From: Diphasiastrum complanatum
Taxonomy: Eukaryota; Streptophyta; Lycopodiopsida; Lycopodiales; Lycopodiaceae
DNA length: 64,000 nucleotides
Direction: 5' to 3'
NCBI GenBank assembly: GCA_029204225.1
Contig: MU832253.1
Location: 1-64,000, forward strand
Below are positions 52,681 to 64,000 of the stretch, piece by piece. The position numbers were made by a program, and so were the translations under genes. Position 1 is the stretch's first letter. Each line of letters starts with the position of its first letter. The notes under the pieces are model-generated. The model searched no databases and was not told the origin of the DNA. It worked only from the letters and a program-made list of their open reading frames with translations.

Positions 52681-54510
52681 TTTGTGTCTTTGGATGTAGG
52701 GCCTATGCCAAAGGAGGAGCGAAGCAAACTTGATGCCAAAGCAATCAAGTGCATTTTTGTCAGTTATGACGAGAGGACGAAAGCGTACAGGTGCCTTGAT
52801 CCTGTAATGAACAAGATTCATATAAGCAAAGATGTAGTCTTCTATGAGATGCATAGGTATGAAGATAAAGACCATGTAGGTGATGAAAGCATCAATAGAC
52901 TTCCCACAATCTTGGAAGAAGAAGATGAAGAAGACATTCCACAGGATGATGCACATGAAGATGAAGGTCGAGAGGGTGAGTATGAGAGGACACCACCTAT
53001 CCAAGAGCCTAGGGGAAGGTACTTGCCGATAGGAGCAACAAAGGAGAAACCGGTTGGAAGTAAGAGACATTACTTGGACACTCCTTGGGACACATACTTT
53101 TCACGAAGTGTATCACTTGAGTCTAAGATACCAAAATGGTACGAAAAGATCATGAAGGATGCAAAGCTAAATCAACCAGGATCTAGCACGCAAGAATAAG
53201 TGAGAAGATCATTGTGGGAAAGGAAGCCTCTTGATCGCTATCATGTGAACTATGCCCTAATGAATGACATTTTAAAGTGTTGAGAGCCATCAACCTTTGG
53301 TGAAGCAAAGGATCACAAAGAGTGGCAAAGGGCAATTGAAGAGGAGATGGAGTCTATCCACAGGCAATGGAAGAGGAGATGGAGTCTATCCATAGGCATG
53401 GTACGTGGGAGTTAGTTGATCTACCACTTGGAAAGAAACCCATTGACAACAAATGGGTGTTTAGAACAAAGTTTCATGCGGATGGCATGATAGCAAAGCA
53501 TAAGGCATGCTTATTAGTGAAGGGCTATGAGCAAAACAAAGAAATTGACTACAAAGAGACATTTGCTCTAGTGGCTAAGTGGACTACGCTACGTCTTATC
53601 ATCGCCTTAGCATCTCATTTTGGGTGGAAGATCCATCAAATGGATGTGAAGTCACATTTTTGAATGGTGACTTAGAAGAAGAAATTTACATGGTCCAACC
53701 ATAGGGCTTCATGGCAAAAGGACAAGAACATAAGGTGTGCAATCTATGCAAGGCACTTTATGGCCTTAAGCAAGCGCCATGTGCATGGTATGGACGAATT
53801 GACCATTACTTTCTTTTTCATGAGTTTGTAAGGACAAATTTAGATTCAAATATTTATGTTCTTATAAACGAAGATAGCATTGCCTTGATTGTACTTTATG
53901 TTAATGATATTATTATCATGGGAAATGATGAGAATCTCAGTCATTCTATCAAAGCCAACTTGTGCAGGCAATTTGAGATGACAGATTTAGATCCTATGCA
54001 CTATTGCTTGGGTGTCGAAGTATGGCAAAATGGCAATGATATCAGGCTATGTCAAAGCAAGTATGTGTGCGAGATATTAGAGAGATTTCACATGATAGAG
54101 TGCAAATCTTCCATCACTCCTTGTGAAACTGGTAAGAAGTTATCTCGTGTTGATGATAGTGTACAAGTTAACGCTACTTTATTTCGTCAACTAGTTGGGA
54201 GTTTGATCTATCTTATGACTACATGTCTTGATATCTGCTATGCTATAAGTTTGATTAGTCAATTCATGTTATCACCCACTATGGATCACTGGAAAGCCGC
54301 GAAGAGGATTTTGAGGTACGTGAAAGGTACACCTAACCTTGGTTTGGTCTACAAAAGACAAAGTGCTTTAGCTAAGTTGCAAGGCTATGTTGATGCTGAT
54401 CGGGCAGGAAATGTAGATGATAGAAAGTCAACAACATGTTATGCTTTCAATTTTGGTAGTGGTTTTTTCTCTTGGTCTAGCAAGAAGCAGGACACCATTT
54501 TGCCACAAAA
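52681..54510 (+). pseudogene. Copia RT and truncated RNase H
   Basis: The integrase C-terminal and acidic linker lie at 52681-53200 (CIFVSYDERTKAYRCLDP). RT starts near 53330, where a 32-bp tandem duplication (53334-53365 / 53366-53397) disrupts EEMESIHRHGTWELV. Then KWVFRTKFHADGMIAKHK, IHQMDVKSHF with a frame change, KALYGLKQAPCAWYGRID, and LIVLYVNDIIIMG, where VN replaces VD in YVDD, so catalysis would fail. RNase H starts GYVDADRAGNVDDRKST and is cut after FFSWSSKKQDT. Confidence 0.9.
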
Positions 54511-54511
54511 G

Positions 54512-55155
54512 GCCGCAAATTCTCCCTGAGTCCTTCGATGAAATAGAACACCTATAAATACATAGGCACATACTCAAGAATCCTCAGCAACGCCTCTCTA
54601 TATCGATCAACATATTCTTGAACTGACCAATTGCCTTGCTTGAGGCATGTCCACTGTTGCATGGCTCGATTCTGTTCATCTAGAGACACTCAATTTTGTA
54701 CAAACATTTGTCGAAATGCCTCCCAGGAATCTGGTACAAGGCCATATTTTTCAACTTTTCTCCACCTTTGTTGTGCCAATTCCTGTAATCAATAGGTAGA
54801 TTCAACAATCATTTCTAATTCATCGGTAATTCCACACATTCCAAAGGCCTTTTCCCATTTCTGTAGCCAATTTTCCACCGCATCTGTGGTTCATACCACT
54901 ATTGCACCTGTAAACATTGGAGGTTTCAAGTATTTAATGGACGTCATCTTGCGCTTCCTGCCAAGATCTGCATCTCTTTCAGTTGAACCAAGCTCACCAC
55001 CCAAATTCCCTGTAGCACTTACTCTTTCAAGTGCATGACTAGGCTTCAATTGTTCTAAGGCCTACTTTAGAATATGCTCCATGCCATCAACTTTGACAAA
55101 AAGTGCATCAATCCTCTTAAAATCATGTGTAGTATCACTAGAAAATGCCATAGCA
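54512..55155 (-). pseudogene. Gypsy gag
   Basis: Minus reading from ATG at about 55153: MAFSSDTTHDFKRIDALFVK, DAVENWLQKWEKAFGMCGI, QELAQQRWRKVEKYGLVP, SWEAFRQMFVQN, LDEQNRAMQQWTCLKQGNWS and EYVDRYREALLRILEYVP are classic retrotransposon-gag core phrases, with a few stop codons. Probably the upstream end of the element whose RT lies at 48.9-49.6 kb. Confidence 0.85.
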
Positions 55156-55746
55156 AAAACTAGCTAGGAAACACAGAGCAACTTGCGGAATTATGAAAAA
55201 AACTTGCAACTAAAGCACTTGAAACAAAGCACAAATAGGCTTTTCTCACCTCAAACAAGCTACACAAAGGGACTACCTTGAATTCCTAAAAGAACTGGAT
55301 AGAATAGATCCTTTACAACCGAAATCTGGCAACCCACAAACACTTTTTCTTGAAAAAAGAGCAAACAAGGGTTTGAAACTGACAATCTTCAAAAACAAGG
55401 GGAAATAATAGAATAGGAATCTGATAGGCACTACCCCACTAATGACCTACCACCAGAAGACTATAGCAACTGTCAAATTCGAAAAATACCGAGAATTGAA
55501 AAAGTTACAAACACTTTTACAAAATTAAGGAAGGCTGATTTTTATAAAAGCAAAGAGAAAAAGAGGCTAAACAACAATAGATGCTCAAAGGTTGCCCAAG
55601 GACCAGCAATCTACCATAAGGCTGTAATCTGTAAGCTTCAAGGCTCTCAAAATACGTAAAAAAACTCCTGTAAGAGGGTGCTGACCTACCTAGCATCCAA
55701 TAAACCCTAACTGCAAACGAAAGTGATGCCAATCCCCACACAATCC
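55156..55746 (-). other. Gypsy leader with degenerate PBS
   Basis: Untranslated region between the LTR and gag. A minus TTGGCATCACTTTCG near 55718-55732 may be a decayed tRNA-iMet PBS. A minus open frame at 55517-55741 has no known domain. Confidence 0.45.
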
Positions 55747-56295
55747 TGCAAAGCTATCTGAATACAACTCAAACAGACCAAAGTAGTCTCTGAAATATCC
55801 ACTTTATTGATTTCTCTTCAAAGTACATGGCAAACTATCCACATAAGAGCACTACTGCTAAGTCTCCTCCCAGCCACTTGCTGCGTAGATCATGATGGAA
55901 AATGCCTCTCTCTAGGCTCACTTGAATACAATCCTCAAGCACCCACTTAACCCTAACCCTTTCCTAAAGTCGACACATGGCGAACCCCAGGCACAATCGA
56001 CACTTGTCAGTACAGTGACACATTGGCAAGCGAGTAAGAGGACCGTCTGACCCATGTCACTCATGCACTAGACCAAGTGTCCCAATGAGCATATGACACA
56101 TGTCTCGTTGACCGGTCAACTCTCCTACTTTTTAGGAGGTCAGTCCGGCAGCCTATAAATTAAAACCTAGTACCCTATACCAAATATAAGTAGGACAACA
56201 AGTTACCAGAGACTTGCTATTTACATTTTTACAAAACACCACAGACTGATGTAAGACATTAATAATTATAAATTTACAAGTTTGATGTGTTCACA
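55747..56295 (-). repeat. 5' LTR of the split minus Gypsy element
   Basis: About 549 bp, minus TGTGAACACATCAAAC ... ATAGCTTTGCA. It shares long blocks with 48699-48925 and with the chromovirus LTR at 33.06-33.42 kb (CCAAGTGTCCCAATGAGCA, TTTTTAGGAGGTCAGTCC). Confidence 0.75.
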
Positions 56296-56599
56296 CTAAG
56301 GCAGGAATATAAGTACATAACAGTACGACTTCTTGTAGATGTGCAATGCCTTCACCAAGACCAGGGGTTTTATGTTTCTCAGGCAGTGACTTTAAGTATG
56401 AACTAAGTAAATCTTCATCAGACATCCAACAATAGAATTTGGGAACTGATCAGTCAGCTGACACCTCACTGTACCTCCAAGTACAATAGAATCATAACTC
56501 GGAAGGAACTCATGCACCTCCCGGCAGATGCACCAATGATGGTATATAAAATGACCCCCAAACAACCAAGCTATGTGAAGGTATATTAGCGGAAGTCAA

Positions 56600-56860
56600 T
56601 CTATACCACAATTACAATGTTAGTCTCGATGATTTCTCAAGATTGAATGCTCTCTTAGAGATAATACTATTCAAGTATTCGAACACTTCTTGACACTCGT
56701 CAGTCCATATGAAGCATTTATTCTTTCCTAGCAATCTCACTAATGGATAAATGAGTCAAAAATGGTTGTTAGGGAATCTCCTATAATAGTTTACTCTTCC
56801 TAAAAAATATCTCAGCTATTTCACAATGATTGGGGGTAGCATAAGTATAAGTCGATCAAA
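56600..56860 (-). pseudogene. Gypsy RT thumb / RNase H scrap
   Basis: Minus reading YFLGRVNYYRRFPNNHF, stop, LIYPLVRLLGKNKCFIWTDE and CQEVFEYLNSII: the RT connection preceding Gypsy RNase H. One in-frame stop; nothing else of the element is present. Confidence 0.75.
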
Positions 56861-57065
56861 ATCGTATGGGTTGGGCAATGGCTATTAGGATTTCTCTCAA
56901 TCACTAGGCTTTTACCTCGTTTGTTAGAAATTCTCAATACCCAAAGCGAGCACTTACAAAGTTTAGTTCTTGTTCAACAATTAAACATCAGTGTAGTTCT
57001 TATAGACTTCAAACGACGCCTTTCACTACTATGTGTTCATAAACAAAATCGTCAAGCGTTAACTG

Positions 57066-57443
57066 GTGAAACAAAATGCATATTTGAGTTTGCCTGAGAG
57101 CGAAAGGGCTGAGTTCCTTGATACATATTGGGAGGGTGAAGACTCTGTAACTAGTGAATTTGAAGAATCTACTTCCAAGGACACAGCGCTGCTGCTAATT
57201 GAACAATACGAGGGTCATGAACCTCTAGCATGTGTTAGAGATGCCGATGCGGATAAGGTTCTATGTGACGCTCAAAGTACTATTAGTTGGTGCCCACCTA
57301 GACAAGGAGCCCAAAAGGCTGATATCTTGGTAGGTGAAAAGGGTGTATTTGCCTGGAATTACAACGTCCTTAAAGGTATACCACCAACCCTAGCAGTCCA
57401 TCGAATCCCATTAAAACCTAATATAAAGCGTATTAGAGAATGA
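57066..57443 (+). pseudogene. Gypsy pre-RT linker fragment
   Basis: The open frame ends GVFAWNYNVLKGIPPTLAVH RIPLKPN in two steps, the conserved lead-in to Gypsy RT (compare CFAWTIK-DLKGIS at 11.69 kb). The first 80 codons are acidic linker. The RT itself is absent. Confidence 0.7.
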
Positions 57444-57528
57444 CAAAGGAGATTACACAACAACAAAATCCGCGATTTTTGAAACAAAGTTTTGACAGAT
57501 TCAAAAAACTTTCATAATCCGTCGGAAT

Positions 57529-57534
57529 CCCCCC

Positions 57535-57565
<31 letters not shown>

Positions 57566-57577
57566 ACACACACACAA
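57529..57577. repeat. C-run followed by (CA)n
   Basis: About 22 C residues then 13 CA dinucleotides. Confidence 0.95.
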
Positions 57578-58870
57578 AATTGCCGGAAATTTTTTTTTGT
57601 AGGAATTTTTGTTTTTTTACGGACATTGAATTCTGACGCACAATAAATATGTTGGAATCTGACATCCCATTTCGGAGAGTACACCTTTTTGATTGATGAT
57701 GTCACCTGTCCGTGCATTAAAAAGAAGCATAAAGAGGACGTCGGATTCCGACGAATAATATAGATGTCGAAATTCGACGTCCGCGACTGAATTCTCAAAG
57801 CCGCGTTATTTTTCTAGGGTTTTTCATTTTTTATTTTTGCTAAAGATTGTTCGAGATCGGCTTTTGGCACTAGTTCTCAACTCTATCAAACTCATTTGTC
57901 TCATTCCAAGTACGACTCTTTTGTTTTGTTATGTGCAACTAAGATTTCTTTCTTTGTAATTTTTTTCTTGTATACTATCTTCCTTGTATTGTATATTTTG
58001 TTTTCTCTTTCTTTTGTATTGTATACTATCTCAATGAAGCCACACAATCATGGCCATAATTTAGGTCTTTGAGGATACAATTACCTGCACGGTAGTGGCC
58101 CCCCGTGGAAGCGAAATAGCAGTGTAGCCAATCAATCTGTAATCATAATCCAGTTAATCTGTTTTGAGCTTTTGGTTGTAGTTCTTGTCTATTCTACAAC
58201 ATGTACTTACCCAGTCATGTTACCCTACCTACGGACAATTCTACACGCTATCCTAACAACATTATCTCCTAACAATCCATCACTTGTCTGCAGGGCATTT
58301 TCCTAACTGCAGGAAAAATAAGCCATGTATTAGGCTCTTGACAATTGCAAATCTACAAGCCCTGAACTTGTTAATTATTGACATTTCTGGGCATCTTTTA
58401 GCTGTCTAATTTTGTGCATTTATAGTACTATAGGACCACTAATTTGTAAGTAGATACAGTCTGTCCATCGCTAGTTTGGAGGCCAATCTTACAAATCTTT
58501 AAATCGTTAGTTAGAAAGCAACCACAAACTTGGTCCTAAAAACATTATCTACAAAAAACATACCATTACATCAAACTCTTCTTATGGTTTTAAGATTTAG
58601 GATCTATATTTTAAGTACTCTTATGTGTAGCATGAGAACCTTGCGTTTTGTGGCATTCTACCTAATTGTAAACCTTGTCTGTGAGCTCATTTTTGGCCCT
58701 ATCCGCCCTACCTAGGTTAGGATCAAATCTACGGCCTTCTGAGATATCTACCTTTGGCCATTTGTTCCTATGTTTTCAGACTTGTGAAGTATGGCATCTG
58801 CTTGTGGTACTTTGTCAGGGTTTTCTGGCGACCTACAAACCCTACAACATCTGTTTACCTGAGTGATCGA
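57578..58870. other. Noncoding stretch
   Basis: No domain or element recognised. AT-rich with T-runs. Confidence 0.5.
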
Positions 58871-58879
58871 TTGTCTACC

Positions 58880-60300
58880 TCATTACTTGGCAAAGGATAG
58901 AAGCAAAGTGGCAAACATAGTAGAATCAATTGAAACATTCATGAAGGAATGGATCCTCCAGTTCCTCGATTGTCGACTCTCATGCCCTATACACAAACAA
59001 GAACTCGAGTAAACAGAAGAAGAGAGGCTCAAAACAAGCGAAGTTGAATCAGAAATCGACATGAGATCGAGAGCCGTGGAATCTAGCAACTTAGAAGAAG
59101 TTGTTATGTAGATACTGCAAACGAACCAACCATGAGATCCAAGATTGTCGTATACTGTAAGCCAAGCACAACAAAGGGCAATCAAATCAGATGGCAAATG
59201 TAGCTGTAGAAACACGTTTGTCCGATCAACAAACGGATCATGATACATTCATGACAAACCATCAAGAATCATTCATTCAAATCATCCTGGTTTCTTGATT
59301 CCGGAGCAATTAAGCGCATGACTTGCCATATTGATTGTTTTGAATCCTATACGTCTTACAGTATGTTCACCTGGACAATAGCACACATGCTATTGAGGGT
59401 GAAGGCGCTGTGAGATTGAACTTTGCAAATGATCGATTCAAACTACTCTCTAATGTTCTTCATGTACCAAATCTTTTTACAAAGTTGCTCTCTATCAATA
59501 GAATCACGAATTAAGAACATAAAGTAGAATTCAAATAGATCAATGTAAAGTAAGCAGTAGGACAAGCAAGTTCTTAGCACTCGAAAAGAGACATGGATAC
59601 TTGTACAAATTAAGTCAGTGCTATTCTGCCCCTAATTAGGTTCTTAGTACTTCAGTCCAAATTAATAAAAGTTTACTTTGGCATTATAGACATGGTCATT
59701 CAAATTATGCTTATGTGTCAAACATTTCTACACAGTCCATTGTGCTTGATCTTGACTATCTAGATGGTAAAGTCAAAGTGCCTATCTGTCAAGATTGTAT
59801 AATTGGAAAATAGGCTAAGAAGCCCTTTAAATTGAATCACTAGCATGTATCTAGAGATTTGTTAGACATTGTATATTCAGAATATGTGGCCCAATACAGA
59901 ATCTTTCATTGAAGGATGCAAAATATGTTGTTACTTATATTGATGAATTTTTCAAAAAGACAACAATGTATTTCATCAAGAAGAAATCAGAGGCATTCAA
60001 CCTCTTTAAAGCCTTCAAGGAGCATGCAAAGAAGAAAACTATGAAGAATATCAAAGCACTGAGATGCAACAATGGTGGAGAGTACATCTCTACTAAATTC
60101 AAAAATATTGCCTCCGCCATGGCATCAAACAATATTTCATAACTCCATATTCACCTCAATCTAATGGATTATCCCAGAGGAAGAATCGTAACCTGGTTGA
60201 GTCAGCCAAGTGCATGTTGGCTCACATATCATTATTGAAGCATTTTTGGGCTGAAGTTGCCCCTACTACAGCTTACATCTAGAACAGATACTCAACTAAG
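58880..60300 (+). pseudogene. Copia gag end, protease and integrase remnants
   Basis: The zinc knuckle LCRYCKRTNHEIQDCRIL near 59105-59155 is intact here, unlike its relatives. The protease is broken (HLDNSTHAIEGEGAVRLNF, LSNVLHVPNLFTKLLSI). The integrase core lies in two frames (YVVTYIDEFFKKTTMYFI, then RCNNGGEYISTKFKN, where Asn replaces the second catalytic Asp; RKNRNLVESAKCMLAH follows). Many stops. Confidence 0.85.
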
Positions 60301-62360
60301 GCCCTCTTAGGTCAAACACCTTATGAAGTTTGAACAAGATCTAAGCCTTCAATGAAGAATCTACGAGTGTTCTGTTGTGTCGCCTATGTGCAGATCCCGA
60401 AGGAGACAAGGAAGAAACTGGACTTCCAAAGTCTCAAATCCATCCTAATCGGCTACTCTACTTCTGAAAACACCTACAAGCTATACGAACTTGATATCCA
60501 GTAGATCTTTTTTAGCATGTATACAGTCTTTATTGAGGATCAGTTCATTGAAGCCAAAGGCAAGGGTAAAGTTCCATGCAAAACATTAGAAGCACCTACA
60601 ATCGACATGACAATTTTGAGCCTCAAGTTTAATCATGTCGACAATTGAACAACTATTAAACAACAAATCAGAAGAAGAGGTTGTTCAAGCTCAAGAACGA
60701 CACAAGCAATGGTCAGATCATCAACCGACGCCACCTCCAAGAAGATCAAACTGAGTGTGCATATAGCCCATGAGGCATATTCATGAGTTTTCATGTCTTC
60801 TAACTCAGGAACCGACAACAGTCAAAGATGCACTTAGCCAACCAGCCTCTGATCTCTGGAGAGATGTGATGGAAAAAGAGTATTCTTCTCTCATAAAAAA
60901 ACCAGACATGGTCATTAGTCAAATTACTTATCGACAACGATTTTATCGATTATAAATGTGTCTTTAAGATCGAGTACAAAAATGATAGGAGTATTGATGG
61001 AAGGAAGGCCCAACTGGTAGCATGAGGAATTTCTCAAATTCTTAGTATCGACTACAATGAGACTTTTAGTCTGGTAATCAAACATTCCTTGATTCGAGCC
61101 CTCCTATCATATGTTGTTGCAGCCAACCTCGAAGTACATCAACTCGATGTATAGACAAGTTACATGGTGTAATCTTGAGGGATACTTTCTTGATGGTAAG
61201 AAAGATCATATTTGTAAACTCCATAAAGCACTTTATGGCTTGAAACAATCTGCAAGAGCTTCGTTTTAGAGGATTAACACATTTCTCATCCGACACGGCT
61301 TTAAACCAAGGACTACCAATTCGAACATATATTTCAAGTCAGTGTAGCATTCTTTTATAATTAGTACTTTGTATGTCAACGACACATTACATTTCAGCAA
61401 TAGTGTCGGCAGTCAGGTAAATGATGCTAAGCAGATGTTGTGTTCCGAATTCGACATGACCAATCTGGATGAGGTCCACTACTATCTAGGAATTCAAATC
61501 CACCCAAACAAAGCGAGACGGCTGATTTACATTACTCAAGAAAGGTATATTAACAGTACTCTTATCAGATATAATATAATCAATTGCTAAGTAGCTCACT
61601 CACCAATGGATCTAGGCTTGCGACTATTGAAGGACCAATGTCCTTAGAAAAAGTAGGAAAAGGAGCAAATGAGATAATATCCTTATCAATCAATACTTTG
61701 ATCTCTCATGTGTGCAATGGTCTGTACAAGGCTTGGTATCTCTTTTGCAATTAGCTCACTAAGCCAATTCATGGATAATCCTATCATTACCCATTGGAAG
61801 GCTCTTATTCGAGTCATGAGCTACAACGGGCCTTTGCATCTACCATGGGAAAGTCGACAATGACAATCTCTATCGACTTAGTGGATATTCAGATGTGAGT
61901 TGGAGAGGAGATGTAGATACTCGTAAATCCACATCCGGATTTACATTCTTCTTCAACGATGGTCCTTCTCTTAGAACAGACGTAAGCAGACCTCTATTGC
62001 TCTTTCCTCCACAGAAGCAGAGTATATTGTTGCATCTCAAGCTATTAAAGAAGCAATTTGGTTGAGAAATTTACTATTAGACATTATTCTGAATCAGTAA
62101 ACTTTGACAATTATGTTTTGTGATAATCAAAGTGCCATTGTCTTATTGACCAACTTTGGATTTCACTCTAGGATTAAGCACATTGAGATTCGATATCAGT
62201 ATATCAGGAGTAAGGTTCTCAACAAAGAGATAAGCTTGACGTATTGTTGAATGTAAGACATGACAATAGATGTGTTTACCAAGGCACTGAGCATTGATGC
62301 ACACAATAGGTTTTGTGCATTGCTAAGTCTGAAGATCGAAGCATTTATGGATCCAGATTA
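60301..62360 (+). pseudogene. Copia RT and RNase H remnants
   Basis: Linker and RT: EPTTVKDALSQPASDLWRD, KALYGLKQSARA, then SFIISTLYVNDTLHFSN (YVND instead of YVDD), FDMTNLDEVHYYLGIQIHPN. RNase H: YSDVSWRGDVDTRKST, SSTEAEYIVASQAIKEAIWL, MFCDNQSAIV-type text and HSRIKHIEIRYQYIRSKV; tail DVFTKALSIDAHNRFCAL. Numerous stops and frame changes. Confidence 0.85.
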
Positions 62361-62369
62361 AGGGGGGGG

Positions 62370-63060
62370 TGTTGGATTTAATTCTCTACTATCCTTAATT
62401 CCATATTAATCTAGTTCCATTCACATTGCTACAATTTTACATGCATTGTCACACAATTTGCAAAAATACGCCGACTCTATCGACTATCATCGAACCATCA
62501 TTGGACTATCAAGACAATTGCCTCGATTCTATCAATGTCGGTAGTGTCATGATCGACTCCCAACAATCAAAGGCTTCTCACACTCACACCACTTGCCCAC
62601 TTCTAGTACTACGCAATTGACAATGACAGCAGCCATGATATATCTTACACAATGCAATGGCTCCATGCCATTTTTGTACATATATCTGCACATGCGTAAA
62701 TTGTATAAGAGATGATGAGGAGGATGATTGTAGTTAATTAAGAGACATAAACATTGTAGATGCTTTTACGCATCGATTTCTTCTTTCATACTGATAGAAA
62801 AAAATAAGCTCATACATGTTATAGAATGTAGTTACCTTCGTGAGCATGTAGTTTTGCATGCAATTGGCTTGTGCTCTAGCATTCATTGACTTGTATATTC
62901 ATACCTCAATCTGAATCAATTATCATCTCTCTTTCGCATTCAGATTAATGTCATGTGCATGCTTTGCTCTTTACATTCTGTTTGACTCTCTTATTGCTTT
63001 GTTTGATTGTCTTCTCTTTTCACTTTCGCAACTCTAATATGCTTTGTGCATGCCTGCGTG
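62370..63060 (+). repeat. 3' LTR of the plus-strand Copia
   Basis: Starts TGTTGGATTTAATTC right after the PPT. The right border is uncertain, placed near 63060 by the switch to a different composition. The start resembles the LTR-like sequence at 31.69 kb. Confidence 0.65.
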
Positions 63061-64000
63061 ATCATGTGCAGTGTATGACACCAAGGGAAATGGGACTTCA
63101 ATCCTGCACATCATTCCCCAGCAAATAATTCTCCAAGGAAACTTATATCCATAATAGAAAATGTAGCCTCATTAGATCTAAGATTAGCATGGAATTCAAG
63201 CATAGATATGATACAAATCTTTGTTATTTTAGCATGCATAGTCTTGACAATCTTGAAATGTCTAATCCTCAAGATCTTGGTAATATGATGATGGATCTTT
63301 GTGATCCTTATGAGCCAAGAAGCACTCTTGATTTTCTCCAAGAGTGTCAGCTATTTTCAAGGAGGAGGAACTATGGGATCAGTCATGTTCTTCAAGGATG
63401 GAAGAAATCAATGGCAATGGTGCTCAAATGGTGGAAAGCTCTTCACAGTGCTTGTAAATGTCTTTCAATCAAAGAAGCCTTGTCATGACTATGGTGATCT
63501 TGGAACAATCTCAAGTTTATTGGCTAGTTTTCTCACCAAATCCATACCAAAGGATCCAATTGAGAAGCCATTTTTAGCTACTTAAGTTTTGGAGAGGACT
63601 AGCATACTTATCAAGCTATAATTTGAGGAGTGTGAACAATATGCAAATCATAGCTTTTCATGCACATATGCCAATCACACATGTGTGGAGCATGTTCCCA
63701 CATGTGAATAGTAGGCCTAGTTACATTATTTTATTCATGTCATAAAATAGCTTGTTTCTTGAAGCAATGCAAAACTAAACAAAAGCTAGTCAAGTAGTAG
63801 CATGTCAAGTGTCTCATGAGGATGGACCTCAATCTCCTCATGACTTGTACAAATAAAAGAATGATTAGGCATAGGTATTTGGGTCATGAACTTTGGCTCA
63901 ATCAAAGTTCAACACAAGTCCTATTTTTTAGGGATGCAATAGTGAAAGTGGTGGACCTTAATCTACCACCATCATCTCATTGGTCTATAGGGTCCAATCA
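63061..64000 (+). other. Unassigned sequence with two overlapping open frames
   Basis: Plus frames 63189-63488 and 63301-63585 are open (for example GGGTMGSVMFFKDGRNQWQW and SSLLASFLTKSIPKDPIEKP) but match no family I know, and neither has clear splice or start context. Could be chance, a transposon part or a partial host exon. Confidence 0.3.

Larger units (their letters stand above)
50680..54510 (+). mobile_element. Copia element inserted in the minus Gypsy
   Basis: gag-PR-INT-RT-RH in Copia order, comparatively well preserved: long open stretches 50680-51261, 51265-52326 and 53711-54529 with a few disabling lesions. It is truncated inside RNase H at about 54510, where it meets minus Gypsy gag; the 3' LTR is missing. 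Confidence 0.9.
58880..62369 (+). mobile_element. Copia element, 5'-truncated, with PPT and 3' LTR
   Basis: The wording closely follows the Copia at 14.3-18.6 kb but it is more decayed. It starts within gag near 58880 with no 5' LTR and ends with a stop, PPT (AAGGGGGGGG at 62361-62369) and the LTR at 62370. Confidence 0.88.

Noticed and set aside
52417-53070. 217-codon minus frame inside the Copia element
   Set aside because: Antisense shadow of the integrase C-terminal region; no domain and no start context.

Overview
This is a piece of a plant nuclear genome. The one clear host gene is a plant-type U-box/ARM E3 ubiquitin ligase. Nearly everything else is decayed Ty1/copia, Ty3/gypsy (including chromodomain-type), plant LINE and hAT-like MITE sequence, plus very long GA/CT arrays. 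Multi-kilobase introns stuffed with retrotransposons and low gene density suggest a large-genome lineage such as a gymnosperm or fern. That placement is inference; nothing here fixes the species.

Layout. 1-1.8 kb: minus-strand Copia remnant with most of its integrase core deleted. 4.9-6.1 kb: clustered tandem arrays, with a weak hint of a minus-strand gene. 6.32-6.77 kb: a hAT-like MITE. 8.4 kb: Copia integrase scrap. 9.0-12.9 kb: Gypsy element (plus), followed by a Copia gag scrap. 13.9-19.8 kb: a nearly complete minus-strand Copia element with PBS, PPT and a 1.2-kb 5' LTR. 21.0-40.3 kb: the PUB14-like gene, whose 130-bp upstream tandem array abuts exon 1. Its intron 1 (6.2 kb) holds a Gypsy element in sense orientation. 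Its intron 2 (10.5 kb) holds a plus LINE, a minus LINE split by an LTR, and a minus chromovirus. 42.5-44.8 kb: an uncharacterised repetitive plus-strand coding region rich in predicted coiled coil and broken by a foldback element; next to it is a minus-oriented LTR (44.88-45.83 kb) with a tRNA-Asp-type PBS. 45.8-48.5 kb: Copia and Gypsy fragments (minus). 48.7-56.3 kb: a minus Gypsy element interrupted by a plus Copia element. 56.6-57.4 kb: two Gypsy scraps. 58.9-63 kb: a plus Copia element with its 3' LTR. The end of the window has no recognised gene.

The U-box gene can be assembled as four phase-0 exons (97+39+148+358 codons, about 642 residues), matching the N-terminal (UND), U-box and ARM-repeat layout of the PUB12/13/14 class. 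The transposon loads of introns 1 and 2 place complementary GA and CT tracts on either side of the small second exon. I found no prokaryotic-type system, CRISPR array, rRNA or tRNA gene. The most original observations concern transposon-made architecture in this gene: LINE 3' ends that carry the CT arrays, and in-frame alternative acceptors at exon 2. The other leading one is the unassigned coiled-coil coding region at 42.5-44.8 kb.
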